A stretch of DNA of 48,928 nt. Source: Bacteroidota bacterium (GTDB taxonomy: Bacteria > Bacteroidota > Bacteroidia > M30B66). Position numbers and translations under genes: made by a program. Shown here piece by piece: positions 1-8,530 of the stretch. The first letter of the stretch is position 1. Each line of letters begins with the position of its first letter. The notes under the pieces were generated by a model. That model was not told the DNA's origin, searched no databases, and was given only the letters and a program-made list of their open reading frames with translations. The stretch lies in contig CANHIS010000018.1 of NCBI GenBank assembly GCA_947460255.1, positions 1 to 48,928 of the forward strand, in the 5' to 3' direction.

Positions 1-285
1 TATCTTTTCTTAAGCTCTATCCTCTTTTCAATCGGAGTGATGGGTGTTCTTTTGAGAAGAAACTTCATCGTCATCTTCATGTCGATCGAATTGATGCTCA
101 ATTCAGTAAACGTACTCTTGGCTGCCTTTTCAAGATTCAATGGCAACCAAGACGGACAAGTTTTCGTGTTTTTCATCATGGTCGTAGCCGCCGCCGAAGT
201 GGCAGTTGGTTTGGCCATTTTGGTGATGATTTACCGAAACATCAGGTCTACAGATATCAATGCATTAAGAAACCTTAAATGGTGA
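1..285 (+). CDS. nuoK: NADH-quinone oxidoreductase subunit K (5' end outside window)
   Basis: Small membrane subunit of respiratory complex I, part of the proton-translocating arm. The frame is open from base 1, so the gene begins upstream; comparison with the usual length of about 100-105 residues suggests only some 5-10 residues are missing. The GTG at 37 is an internal Val codon, not the start. Three hydrophobic segments are visible, with the two buried glutamates typical of the family, in MSIELMLN and in VAAAEVAVG. It is followed 10 bp later by nuoL, and the order K-L-M-N is the standard end of a nuo operon. Product identity is seen from motifs; function is from the family. Confidence 0.95.
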   Translation, partial: YLFLSSILFSIGVMGVLLRRNFIVIFMSIELMLNSVNVLLAAFSRFNGNQDGQVFVFFIMVVAAAEVAVGLAILVMIYRNIRSTDINALRNLKW

Positions 286-295
286 TCCGAAACTG

Positions 296-2215
296 ATGGA
301 ACAACTCGCCTGGCTGATCCCCGTACTTCCACTCGCAGGTTTTCTGCTGAGTCTTTTCCTCGGAAAAGGAACTCCTAAAAACATCCTTGGAAGCATCGCT
401 TCATTGATGATATTGGTGCCTTTCATCCTCACTGTTTCAATCTTCATCCCGTTCGCCAACTCTGTTGACCAAGAACCTATCCGCATGGTGTTCTTTGAGT
501 GGATGCACATTGGAAGCCTTTCTATCAACTACAGCATTCAGCTCGACCAATTGTCGCTGATGATGATGCTCGTGATTACAGGTGTTGGATTCCTTATTCA
601 CGTGTATTCAGTAGGCTACATGCACGACGACGAAAACTTCCACAAGTTTTTCGCATACCTCAACCTTTTCGTGTTCTTCATGCTCGTTTTGGTGATGGGC
701 AGTAACTACATCCTGCTCTTCGTTGGCTGGGAAGGCGTTGGTTTGTGTTCTTACTTGTTGATCGGTTTCTGGTACAAAAATCCAGAATACAATAAGGCTG
801 CAAACAAGGCCTTTATCATGAACCGTATCGGTGACCTTGGCTTGCTCCTCGGTGTATTCTTGCTCTATTTGCGATTCTCTACGTTCGAATTCAACCGTAT
901 CGCTTTCGAAGCCATGCAAATCGATCCAGGCGATCCGCTATTGCGTAATGCTACTTTGTTATTGTTCATCGGAGCTATAGGTAAATCAGCACAGTTGCCT
1001 TTGTTTACTTGGCTTCCTGATGCGATGGCTGGTCCAACACCAGTTTCTGCGCTCATCCACGCGGCAACGATGGTAACGGCTGGTATCTACCTCATTATCC
1101 GCAGCAACGTATTGTTCACCTTAGCGCCATTCACCCAAGAAATCATCATGATTGTGGGCTTGGTAACCGCCATCTTCGCCGCCACAATCGGCTTGAAGCA
1201 AAACGACATCAAGAAAGTACTGGCCTACTCCACTGTTTCACAGTTAGGTTATATGTTCTTCGCGCTAGGTCTTGGCGCTTACACAGCAGCATACTTCCAC
1301 TTGTTCACCCACGCGTTCTTCAAGGCTTTGTTGTTTTTGGGTTCTGGTTCAGTGATCCACGCAATGGGCGGCGAACAAGACATCCGCAAAATGGGTGGAT
1401 TGAAAAAATACATGCCGGTTACGCATTTAACTTTTGCAATCGGAACCTTCGCCATCGCTGGTATTCCACCATTGGCAGGTTTCTTCTCAAAAGATCAAAT
1501 TTTGGCATCTGCATTTGCACACAATCCAATTTTCTGGGTGCTCGGCTTGGGCGGTGCTTTGCTTACTGCATTTTACATGTTCCGTTTGTTCTATCTCACG
1601 TTCTACGGTTCATTCCGCGGAACGCATGAGCAAGAACATCACTTGCATGAATCCCCAAAAACCATGACCATTCCGCTGATTGTTTTAGCTGTATGCTCTG
1701 TTTTTGCAGGATTTGTAAATGTTCCAGAAGTGCTTGGAGGCAATCATTGGCTCGACCGCTTCTTCGCCGACATCCTTGCCGGATCAACGTTTATCCTCGA
1801 AGGGCAAGAACACGCGCATCTTTCGCATACCTTGGAGTACATCCTCATGGCAGTGTCGGTGGTTGCAGTGCTTTCGGTGATTTTCTACGCCCGCATTCGT
1901 TATAACAAAAACGGGCATGTGCCTGCGGCGGATGGAGAAAGCATTCCAGCTTGGCAGAAACTTTTGGTGGACAAATACCGCATCGACGAATTGTATGATG
2001 CCATTGTGGTACGCCCTGTAATTGCCGCTTCAACTTGGATCCAGAAAATCTTTGAAACCAATTTCTTCGACAGAATCGTGAATGGTGTTGGACAGGTTGT
2101 AATCCTGAGCTCACGCACAGCACGTTTCCTCCAAACCGGAAATGTCGGATTCTATGTATTCGCTATGGCTATTGGAATTCTTGCCATTCTTGCCGCTAAC
2201 CTATTTCTGAACTAA
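296..2215 (+). CDS. nuoL: NADH-quinone oxidoreductase subunit L
   Basis: Largest antiporter-like subunit of complex I, at the distal end of the proton-pumping membrane arm. At 639 residues it has normal length, with about 16 membrane helices. Visible family marks are the helix with the essential Glu (LLFVGWEGVGLCSYLL) and the Lys helix (GAIGKSAQLPLFTWLPDAM) followed by the SALIHAATMVTAG segment. The C-terminal part (about residues 480-639) carries the amphipathic lateral helix expected for NuoL. The ATG at 296 starts 10 bp after nuoK and nuoM begins 2 bp after the stop, so the genes are almost certainly co-transcribed. Nothing unusual was seen. Confidence 0.97.
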   Translation: MEQLAWLIPVLPLAGFLLSLFLGKGTPKNILGSIASLMILVPFILTVSIFIPFANSVDQEPIRMVFFEWMHIGSLSINYSIQLDQLSLMMMLVITGVGFLIHVYSVGYMHDDENFHKFFAYLNLFVFFMLVLVMGSNYILLFVGWEGVGLCSYLLIGFWYKNPEYNKAANKAFIMNRIGDLGLLLGVFLLYLRFSTFEFNRIAFEAMQIDPGDPLLRNATLLLFIGAIGKSAQLPLFTWLPDAMAGPTPVSALIHAATMVTAGIYLIIRSNVLFTLAPFTQEIIMIVGLVTAIFAATIGLKQNDIKKVLAYSTVSQLGYMFFALGLGAYTAAYFHLFTHAFFKALLFLGSGSVIHAMGGEQDIRKMGGLKKYMPVTHLTFAIGTFAIAGIPPLAGFFSKDQILASAFAHNPIFWVLGLGGALLTAFYMFRLFYLTFYGSFRGTHEQEHHLHESPKTMTIPLIVLAVCSVFAGFVNVPEVLGGNHWLDRFFADILAGSTFILEGQEHAHLSHTLEYILMAVSVVAVLSVIFYARIRYNKNGHVPAADGESIPAWQKLLVDKYRIDELYDAIVVRPVIAASTWIQKIFETNFFDRIVNGVGQVVILSSRTARFLQTGNVGFYVFAMAIGILAILAANLFLN

Positions 2216-2217
2216 GC

Positions 2218-3726
2218 ATGCAGACACCAGATACCTTTACCCTTCCTCTCACCGGGATGATCACGGTTGCCCTGCTGGCTTTTCCGTTCATCTCAGGTCT
2301 TCTTTGTCTGTTCATGCCGAAGCAGGCAAAACAAGTTGCACTTGCATCAACATTGATTCAAGCCGTAATCACTGCTTATGCAATCTACTTGTTCGATATC
2401 AATTACCGAACAGGCTTCCTCGCCAACATGCAAGGAATCGTTGAAATGCCTTGGATTACCCAATTGGGAGTGAAATTCTTCGTTGGTCTCGATGGCATCA
2501 GTATGCTCATGGTGATTCTCACCAACTTCTTGTTGCCACTCATCGTGTTGTCAACCTGGAAACGCGAATTCAAGCAAAGCAGCCTCTTCTACTTCTTGAT
2601 GTTGTTCATGCAAAGTGCCTTGGTTGGTGTTTTCATCTCCTTAGATGCTTTCCTTTACTACATCTTCTGGGAACTTGCACTTATACCGATTTACTTCATC
2701 GTGCTCATTTGGGGTGGTGAAAACCGGGTTCGAATTACCTTCAAGTTTTTCATTTACACCCTCAGCGGAAGCTTGCTCATGTTGGCAGCCATTATTTGGT
2801 TGTACTTCCAAGCTGGATCATTCTCAATCGGCGATTTGTATAACCTTCGCTTAGATCCTTCATCACAACGCTTCATCTTCTGGGCATTCTTTGCAGCCTA
2901 CGCAATCAAAATCCCATTGCTTCCTTTCCATTCTTGGCAACCTGATACATACACCACTGCTCCAAATGCTGGAGCAATGCTCTTGTCGGGGATCATGCTT
3001 AAAATGGGGATTTATTCTATCCTTCGTTGGATTCTTCCAATTACTCCGCACGCAGTTGTCGCTTACGCGGATGTTGCAATCATCATGGCCATTGCAGGTG
3101 TAGTGTACGCTTCTTGGATTGCCATCGGACAAAAGGATTTCAAGCGAATGATTGCTTGGTCGTCGATTGCCCACGTTGGATTAATCACTGCAGGTGTATT
3201 TACACTCACACAAGTGGGCTTCCAAGGTGCTTTGGTACAAATGATTGCACACGGTGTAAATGTGATCGGCTTGTTCTTCGTCGCTGAGATTTTCCTCAAC
3301 CGATTGAATACAACACAGATGGAAAACTTGGGCGGTATTCGCCAATTGGCGCCAGTTTTTGCATCAACCTTCATGATCATCACCTTCGCAAGTGCTGCAC
3401 TTCCGCTCACAAATAGCTTTGTGGGTGAATTCTTGTTACTCAATGCTTTGTATGAAACCAGCTACTGGTACGCTGCTATTGGTGGTTTAACTGTAATTCT
3501 TGGAGCTGTTTACATGCTTCGCGCATACAAAACCACGATGCTTGGTGATGTTCAACAAGTGGCGGGTTTTGCCGATTTGAGTCTTTCAGAAAAAATGGTT
3601 CTCTTCCCAGTTGTCGCGTTGATCGTGGTGTTGGGCGTTTACCCACAATTTATTTTTAACCTTACCGATGAGTCGGTGAAATTCCTGCTGTTCCAAATCG
3701 ACCAGCACTTAGCAACCACCCTCTGA
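2218..3726 (+). CDS. nuoM: NADH-quinone oxidoreductase subunit M
   Basis: Antiporter-like proton-channel subunit of complex I in the inner membrane. At 502 residues with about 14 membrane helices it matches the family. The conserved Glu helix (YYIFWELALIPIYF) and Lys helix (AAYAIKIPLLPFHSWQPDTY) are present, and the second channel segment GQKDFKRMIAWSSIAHVG is typical of the antiporter family. It starts 2 bp after the nuoL stop and is followed after 1 bp by nuoN, which implies translational coupling within the operon. Identity rests on these motifs and on gene order. Confidence 0.97.
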   Translation: MQTPDTFTLPLTGMITVALLAFPFISGLLCLFMPKQAKQVALASTLIQAVITAYAIYLFDINYRTGFLANMQGIVEMPWITQLGVKFFVGLDGISMLMVILTNFLLPLIVLSTWKREFKQSSLFYFLMLFMQSALVGVFISLDAFLYYIFWELALIPIYFIVLIWGGENRVRITFKFFIYTLSGSLLMLAAIIWLYFQAGSFSIGDLYNLRLDPSSQRFIFWAFFAAYAIKIPLLPFHSWQPDTYTTAPNAGAMLLSGIMLKMGIYSILRWILPITPHAVVAYADVAIIMAIAGVVYASWIAIGQKDFKRMIAWSSIAHVGLITAGVFTLTQVGFQGALVQMIAHGVNVIGLFFVAEIFLNRLNTTQMENLGGIRQLAPVFASTFMIITFASAALPLTNSFVGEFLLLNALYETSYWYAAIGGLTVILGAVYMLRAYKTTMLGDVQQVAGFADLSLSEKMVLFPVVALIVVLGVYPQFIFNLTDESVKFLLFQIDQHLATTL

Positions 3727-3727
3727 T

Positions 3728-5104
3728 ATGTATACACTGGTACTCCTGTCACTGTTAGGCTTCTTGGTTCTATTCCTTGGTGCTTTTGATCAGAAGAAGC
3801 TTCTCCTTCCGGTGGCTCTCACTGGCCTTGCTGCCGCGTTCATTCTTAATGCAATGGATTGGGGCACGAACATCACTTGGTATGGCATGATGAATCTCGA
3901 CAATTACGCGATTTCCTTCACAGGCCTTATCATCTTCATTGTTTTCATGCTCCTCATGATTGCCACCTGGCACTTCAGAAACGAAGACAGTAACGTGGCC
4001 GACATCTACGCACTGATGATCTTTTCAGCCGTAGGCGCAATGCTCATGACGTCTTTCACCAGCTTGGTTATGCTGTTTATTGGTATCGAAATCTTATCGA
4101 TTCCTTTGTACATCATGGCAGGAAGCAGGCGCATGAACCTAAGTTCTAATGAAGCTTCGCTGAAATACTTCTTGATGGGAGCATTTTCATCGGGTGTTTT
4201 ATTGTTTGGTATTACGCTCGTATTTGGAGTTTGCAACAGTTTCGACCTCAATGTAATTTCCGATTATGTAAACAATACCGAATCAACACCGCTCATTTTT
4301 AATGCAGGCGTGATGATGATTTTGATTGGATTCGGATTTAAAATCGGTGCTGTTCCATTCCATTTCTGGTCGCCCGATGTTTACCAAGGTGCACCAACTT
4401 TGATCACAGCATTCATGGCAACTGTTGTAAAAACTGCTGCCATTGCTGCATTCTACAGATTGTTCGATACCTGTTTCTCAGGTATCGATGGCGTGTGGTA
4501 TCAAATTGTTTGGGTAATTTCTGTGGTTACGATTCTACTCGGAAATATTTCGGCAGTGATGCAGAACGAGGCCAAGCGGATGCTTGCTTGGTCGGGTGTT
4601 GCAAATGCGGGCTATTTGCTGATTCCGATCATGGCACTTAATGAAACATCGGCATCTACATTGTTCTACTATTCAGCAGCTTATAGTGTTGCTTCTATTA
4701 CTGCATTTGCCGTAATTATTGCTCTTAGCGGTGTGAAAAACGAATTGCCTGTTGATCAATTTAAGGGCTTGGCCAAAAACAATCCACTGCTCACTACTGC
4801 GCTGGTTGTTTCGATGTTTTCACTTGCGGGCATTCCGCCTCTTGCGGGCTTTTTCGGGAAATACATGGTGTTTTTCACGGCGTTCAACAGCAATTTGATC
4901 GTAGCTGTACTTTTCGCTATCGCGGGATCTTTGATCGGGGTTTACTATTACTTTCGACCAGTGGTGTATGCATTCAATAACGAAGGGCAAGCACCAGAAA
5001 AGATTCAAGCCAATGTTGCCTTCAACTTGGTGATTTTTAGCGGGATTTTCTTGAGTCTGTTCTTGGCGATTTTCCAAGACTTCTTCAACGGACTACCCGG
5101 TTAA
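3728..5104 (+). CDS. nuoN: NADH-quinone oxidoreductase subunit N
   Basis: Third antiporter-like subunit of complex I, next to NuoK in the membrane arm. It has 458 residues with about 14 predicted helices. Conserved elements are the Glu helix (LFIGIEILSIPLYIMAG), the FGFKIGAVPFHFWSPDVYQG loop and helix, and NEAKRMLAWSGVANAGY. It closes the nuo operon. Its TAA stop overlaps the stop of the convergent recX gene in the 4-bp palindrome TTAA at 5101-5104, so no room exists for a separate intergenic terminator, and I saw no hairpin with a T-run nearby. Confidence 0.96.
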   Translation: MYTLVLLSLLGFLVLFLGAFDQKKLLLPVALTGLAAAFILNAMDWGTNITWYGMMNLDNYAISFTGLIIFIVFMLLMIATWHFRNEDSNVADIYALMIFSAVGAMLMTSFTSLVMLFIGIEILSIPLYIMAGSRRMNLSSNEASLKYFLMGAFSSGVLLFGITLVFGVCNSFDLNVISDYVNNTESTPLIFNAGVMMILIGFGFKIGAVPFHFWSPDVYQGAPTLITAFMATVVKTAAIAAFYRLFDTCFSGIDGVWYQIVWVISVVTILLGNISAVMQNEAKRMLAWSGVANAGYLLIPIMALNETSASTLFYYSAAYSVASITAFAVIIALSGVKNELPVDQFKGLAKNNPLLTTALVVSMFSLAGIPPLAGFFGKYMVFFTAFNSNLIVAVLFAIAGSLIGVYYYFRPVVYAFNNEGQAPEKIQANVAFNLVIFSGIFLSLFLAIFQDFFNGLPG

Positions 5105-5574
5105 TCATCCGTTTGATCCTCACCCAAAAGGCGAAAAACCAGATCTGCTTCAAAACCTTTTTGCATCAGTTTCCTGATCAAGCTCTGACGGCCTTTTCGG
5201 TCGGTTGGGATTTTTGATCCTGCGGTTTTCTTGATGAGTTTTCGTAAGGTTTCTTCATAGTCATCATCCGAAATCTCTTCGAAACTTTTGATGATATTCT
5301 GCTTGCTAACTCCCCTCCCACGCAATTCTGCTTCAATCTTTGCCTTGCCCCAATGGTTCATCCGAAACTTTCCCCGGGTGAAACTTCGCGCAAAGCGTTC
5401 TTCGTTGAGATAACCCTCACTGATCAACGTAGCAATAACGAACTCAGCTTCAGTTCCGCGCATGGCATGTTGCATCAGCTTTAACTTGACTTCATAGCTA
5501 CTGCGCTCTTGAAAAGCACAGTACTTCTTCATCTTCTCAAGCGCGTCGGTTACCGTGTAAAGTGGATTGGTCAT
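5101..5574 (-). CDS. recX: Regulatory protein RecX
   Basis: RecX modulates RecA filament growth in recombination and the SOS response. The 157-residue product shows the helical RecX repeats: an N-terminal KMKKYCAFQERSSYEVKLKL segment, then LISEGYLNEERFARSFTRGK followed by the basic WGKAKIEAELRGRGVS stretch, which is the family core. The frame is open to an ATG at 5622, but that would add 16 residues unlike the family; I chose the ATG at 5574 (MTNPLYTVTDAL), which matches the usual RecX start. It is convergent with nuoN, sharing stop bases, and divergent from the MFS gene. Bacteroidota RecX proteins are of this length. Confidence 0.9.
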   Translation of the reverse strand: MTNPLYTVTDALEKMKKYCAFQERSSYEVKLKLMQHAMRGTEAEFVIATLISEGYLNEERFARSFTRGKFRMNHWGKAKIEAELRGRGVSKQNIIKSFEEISDDDYEETLRKLIKKTAGSKIPTDRKGRQSLIRKLMQKGFEADLVFRLLGEDQTDD

Positions 5575-5650
5575 ATTCGGCAGTGAAGTTAATATTCCCA
5601 ACCACAGATTCTGCTCAAACATTCAATCTTTCGTAGCACCTTTGCCAACA

Positions 5651-6913
5651 ATGAAAAATGCTGCTGCGTACCGTCTGCTTTTCACCGCAAATGCTGTTTC
5701 TGGGTTTGCGCAAGGCATCAGCATGCTTGCCATTCCATGGTATTTCAGCAAGATGATCAACAAGCCCGAGCTATTTGGTTGGATGTATTCGGCAACAACG
5801 CTCATCATGCTTTTTTGGGGCCTTTATGCTGGCTCTCTTATCGATCGGTTTTCACGAAAGCATGTTTTTCTAGGCATCAACGTGTTTGGCGCTTTGCTGC
5901 TCGGCATTGTGAGTGCCTACGGTTATTACACCGGCAATGTGGGCGAATGGGGCGCAATTGCTGTGTTTTCGGGAACCATCTTTGTGTACAATATTCATTA
6001 TCTGGCATTGTATGCCTTCGGACAAGAAATTACCGAACGTAAATACTACAGTCGTTTCACTTCGATAACGGAAGTGATTGGGCAAAGCACATCGATTCTT
6101 TCAGGAGCCGCTGGAGCATTGTTGCTCAATGGAACGATCGACCTGAAGATAGCTGGCAAGTCGTTGCCCGAAATCCAACCTTGGGAGCTGCACGAAATCT
6201 TCCTCGCTGATGGAATTACTTACTTAATAAGCATCTTTCTCATTGCCGCCATTCGTTACACCCCAATGGCAGAAAGGCACGCAGAAAATGGTGGATTGTT
6301 CGATCGTATAAAATCAGGCTTCGTGTTCCTAAAAAGCAACCCGCTCATCTTTCTTTTTGGGAATGCATCTTTTGCCATCTTCATCGTGTTGCTTGTTACT
6401 GTGCAGCAATTGCTTCCTTTGTATACAGATCAACATTTGAAATCAGATGCTGGCGCCTATGCCCTAGCAGAATTCTTTTATTCTATTGGTGCAATGCTCG
6501 CAGGGGTAGGCATCGTGAAAGTGTTTGAAAAGAAAGGTGCCCTCTTTGGTATTCTTGTTTTAATGGCTACTACTGTTTTTATCTACGTAAACGCCGCAAT
6601 TTCGCATTCGGTTGCTTGGTATATGCTGCTTAGCGTGTTACTTGGCCTAACCAATGCAGGAGCACGTGTTTTACGCACTACGTGGATATTTCAGCACGTT
6701 CCAAATCAAAATATAGGTCGGGTAAGCTCCGTATTTCAAACAATCAACATTTTGTTTCGGGCAGCTTTGAGTGGATTGTTTGCCTTGCCGTTTTTCAACC
6801 GCGATGGAAACGTAGCTTGGGCTTACGCAATATGTGCTGCAGTTGTAGCTGTATTTATGATTCCTTTGCTGAAGAATTATCATCTAATTAATAGCAAAGA
6901 CAATTGTAATTGA
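5651..6913 (+). CDS. MFS transporter, probable exporter
   Basis: Major facilitator superfamily protein of 420 residues in the inner membrane, with about 12 hydrophobic segments in two halves. The loop between helices 2 and 3 (YAGSLIDRFSRKHVFLG) is the typical MFS loop motif. The closest type appears to be the drug or siderophore exporter branch (MFS_3-like), but no substrate can be assigned. The open frame reaches back to 5567, overlapping recX; I chose the ATG at 5651 (MKNAAAYRLLFTANAV) because hydrophobic helix 1 starts directly after it, as is normal. It is separated from the next gene by 26 bp and may be read together with it. Confidence 0.88.
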   Translation: MKNAAAYRLLFTANAVSGFAQGISMLAIPWYFSKMINKPELFGWMYSATTLIMLFWGLYAGSLIDRFSRKHVFLGINVFGALLLGIVSAYGYYTGNVGEWGAIAVFSGTIFVYNIHYLALYAFGQEITERKYYSRFTSITEVIGQSTSILSGAAGALLLNGTIDLKIAGKSLPEIQPWELHEIFLADGITYLISIFLIAAIRYTPMAERHAENGGLFDRIKSGFVFLKSNPLIFLFGNASFAIFIVLLVTVQQLLPLYTDQHLKSDAGAYALAEFFYSIGAMLAGVGIVKVFEKKGALFGILVLMATTVFIYVNAAISHSVAWYMLLSVLLGLTNAGARVLRTTWIFQHVPNQNIGRVSSVFQTINILFRAALSGLFALPFFNRDGNVAWAYAICAAVVAVFMIPLLKNYHLINSKDNCN

Positions 6914-6939
6914 ACGCAAACAAAAGGTGAAAATTAAAT

Positions 6940-7719
6940 ATGAAAAAAGGACATTTAATTGTATTTATTTCTACACTATTGATGGTCTTTTCCCACATTG
7001 CTCTTGGGCAAAACAACCGAATAAATACCAGCAATAGCATTGGATGGTACAACTATTTTGGAACATTTAAAGTGTCCTCCAAATTTGGAATTCATTCCGA
7101 ATATCAATGGCGAAGAAATAACATAATTGCAAATTGGCAGCAAAGCCTTCTTCGACTTGGAGTTAACTACAATAAAAATCCAAATGTTTTATTTAGGATT
7201 GGCTATGCATGGATTGAAACATTTCCATACGGCGAATTTCCAATTAATGGTTTGGGTAGAGAATTTACTGAACATAGGATTTTTCAAATGGCACAAGTTT
7301 CTCACAAAGAAGGAGCTGTTGATTTTACTCATCGATTTATGCTAGAACAGAGATTTGTAGGGAAATATAGTTCTGCAAATGTGTCCAATGAAGATGAATT
7401 TCCATTGCTAAATCGAGCCAGATATATGGTCAAACTTCAGGCTCCACTTAACAAGAAAAAAAATCTTTATGCTGCCGTTTATGATGAAATATTTATTGGC
7501 TTCGGAAAAAATGTGAATGCCAATGTTTTTGACCAAAATCGAATTGGGATTTTATTAGGATTTAAACTTAACAAAAATGTAAAGATTGAAATCGGCTATT
7601 TAAACCAAACACTGGAATTGGGCAGATTAGTTGGCGGACAAAATGTTTTTCAAAACAATAACGGACTTATCATAAATTCAAACTTTAACTTTGACTTTAC
7701 GAAAAAGAGTCAGGAATAA
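6940..7719 (+). CDS. DUF2490 family outer-membrane-like protein
   Basis: Product of 259 residues with a signal peptide of about 23 residues (MKKGHLIVFISTLLMVFSHI, cleavage near ALGQ). The body is rich in alternating aromatic and polar residues (WYNYFGTFKVSSKFGIHSEY, LFRIGYAWIETFPYG) and ends in F (FNFDF near the C-terminus), as in small beta-barrels. Wording and length match the DUF2490 family common in Bacteroidota, whose function is unknown. The gene is visibly more AT-rich than its neighbours, with AAT, AAA, TTT and ATA codons preferred, which may mean it was acquired. It lies 26 bp after the MFS gene and converges on the response regulator gene. Confidence 0.8.
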   Translation: MKKGHLIVFISTLLMVFSHIALGQNNRINTSNSIGWYNYFGTFKVSSKFGIHSEYQWRRNNIIANWQQSLLRLGVNYNKNPNVLFRIGYAWIETFPYGEFPINGLGREFTEHRIFQMAQVSHKEGAVDFTHRFMLEQRFVGKYSSANVSNEDEFPLLNRARYMVKLQAPLNKKKNLYAAVYDEIFIGFGKNVNANVFDQNRIGILLGFKLNKNVKIEIGYLNQTLELGRLVGGQNVFQNNNGLIINSNFNFDFTKKSQE

Positions 7720-7755
7720 GGCCTCCCATTATTATATAGCTATTGCACATCAGGC

Positions 7756-8454
7756 CTAATTCGAAGCCGTTGACCGATCCACTAGTTTAAAGCCTTTTCC
7801 GTGCACGTTTAGGATTTCGATGTTGGGATCCCCAGAAAGATACTTCCGCAAACGGGCAATATAAACATCCATGCTTCGCGCATTGAAATAATTGTCTTCC
7901 GACCAAATGGCACGTAAGGCAAAATTGCGTTCTAGTGTGTCGTTAATGTTAATACAAAGCAACTTAAGCAATTCAACCTCGCGGGATGTGAGCTTATGTG
8001 TTTCTTCACCTTCTTTACTTAAGGTGTTAAGTGTTGGATTGAAGTTGTATTTCCCGATGGCAAACTCTTGCGCCGACATGGTACCATCGCTCTTTTCGGT
8101 TCGCTTCAAAATGGCTTTAATTCGTAAAACCAATTCTTCCATGCTAAATGGCTTGGTGATGTAGTCGTCTCCACCTGCTTTAAAACCCTCGATAGTGTCT
8201 TCTTTCATCGACTTGGCAGTGAGGAAAATCACCGGAACATCCTTGTTGTGATTTCGGATTTCCTTGGTGAGCGTGAAGCCATCCATTTGTGGCATCATCA
8301 CATCAAAAATGCAGAGGTTCCACTTCTCCCGAAGGAAAACTTTAAAGGCTTCCTCACCATTATGACACAAATGCGTTTGATAACCTTTTGCTTCTAAATA
8401 CTCGCTAATGATTGCGCCCAAATTTGGATCGTCTTCTGCCAATAATATCTTCAT
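7756..8454 (-). CDS. OmpR-family response regulator (RprY-like)
   Basis: DNA-binding response regulator of 232 residues. The receiver domain (residues about 1-118) has the acidic pair E7-D8-D9, the phosphate acceptor D51 in CIFDVMMPQMDG, and K101 in DYITKPF. The C-terminal winged helix (about 130-228) contains LTSREVELLKLL and the recognition segment RSMDVYIARLRKYL, typical of OmpR/PhoB. The frame stays open to 8592, but the protein must begin at the ATG at 8454 (MKILLAEDDP). The gene lies 76 bp after the cognate kinase gene on the same strand. It resembles Bacteroides RprY; the target genes cannot be told from the sequence. Confidence 0.92.
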   Translation of the reverse strand: MKILLAEDDPNLGAIISEYLEAKGYQTHLCHNGEEAFKVFLREKWNLCIFDVMMPQMDGFTLTKEIRNHNKDVPVIFLTAKSMKEDTIEGFKAGGDDYITKPFSMEELVLRIKAILKRTEKSDGTMSAQEFAIGKYNFNPTLNTLSKEGEETHKLTSREVELLKLLCININDTLERNFALRAIWSEDNYFNARSMDVYIARLRKYLSGDPNIEILNVHGKGFKLVDRSTASN

Positions 8455-8530
8455 GATGCGTATTGCTTTGTTAAATGATTCGGCACAAAAATCATGCGAG
8501 GCAGAAAGTCTGTCAATTGATACAACCGAT

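Noticed and set aside
7719-7757. AGGCCT repeated after the DUF2490 gene, possible terminator
   Set aside because: The 6-bp stem would have a long loop and no T-run; AGGCCT is itself a palindrome, so the pair is weak evidence.
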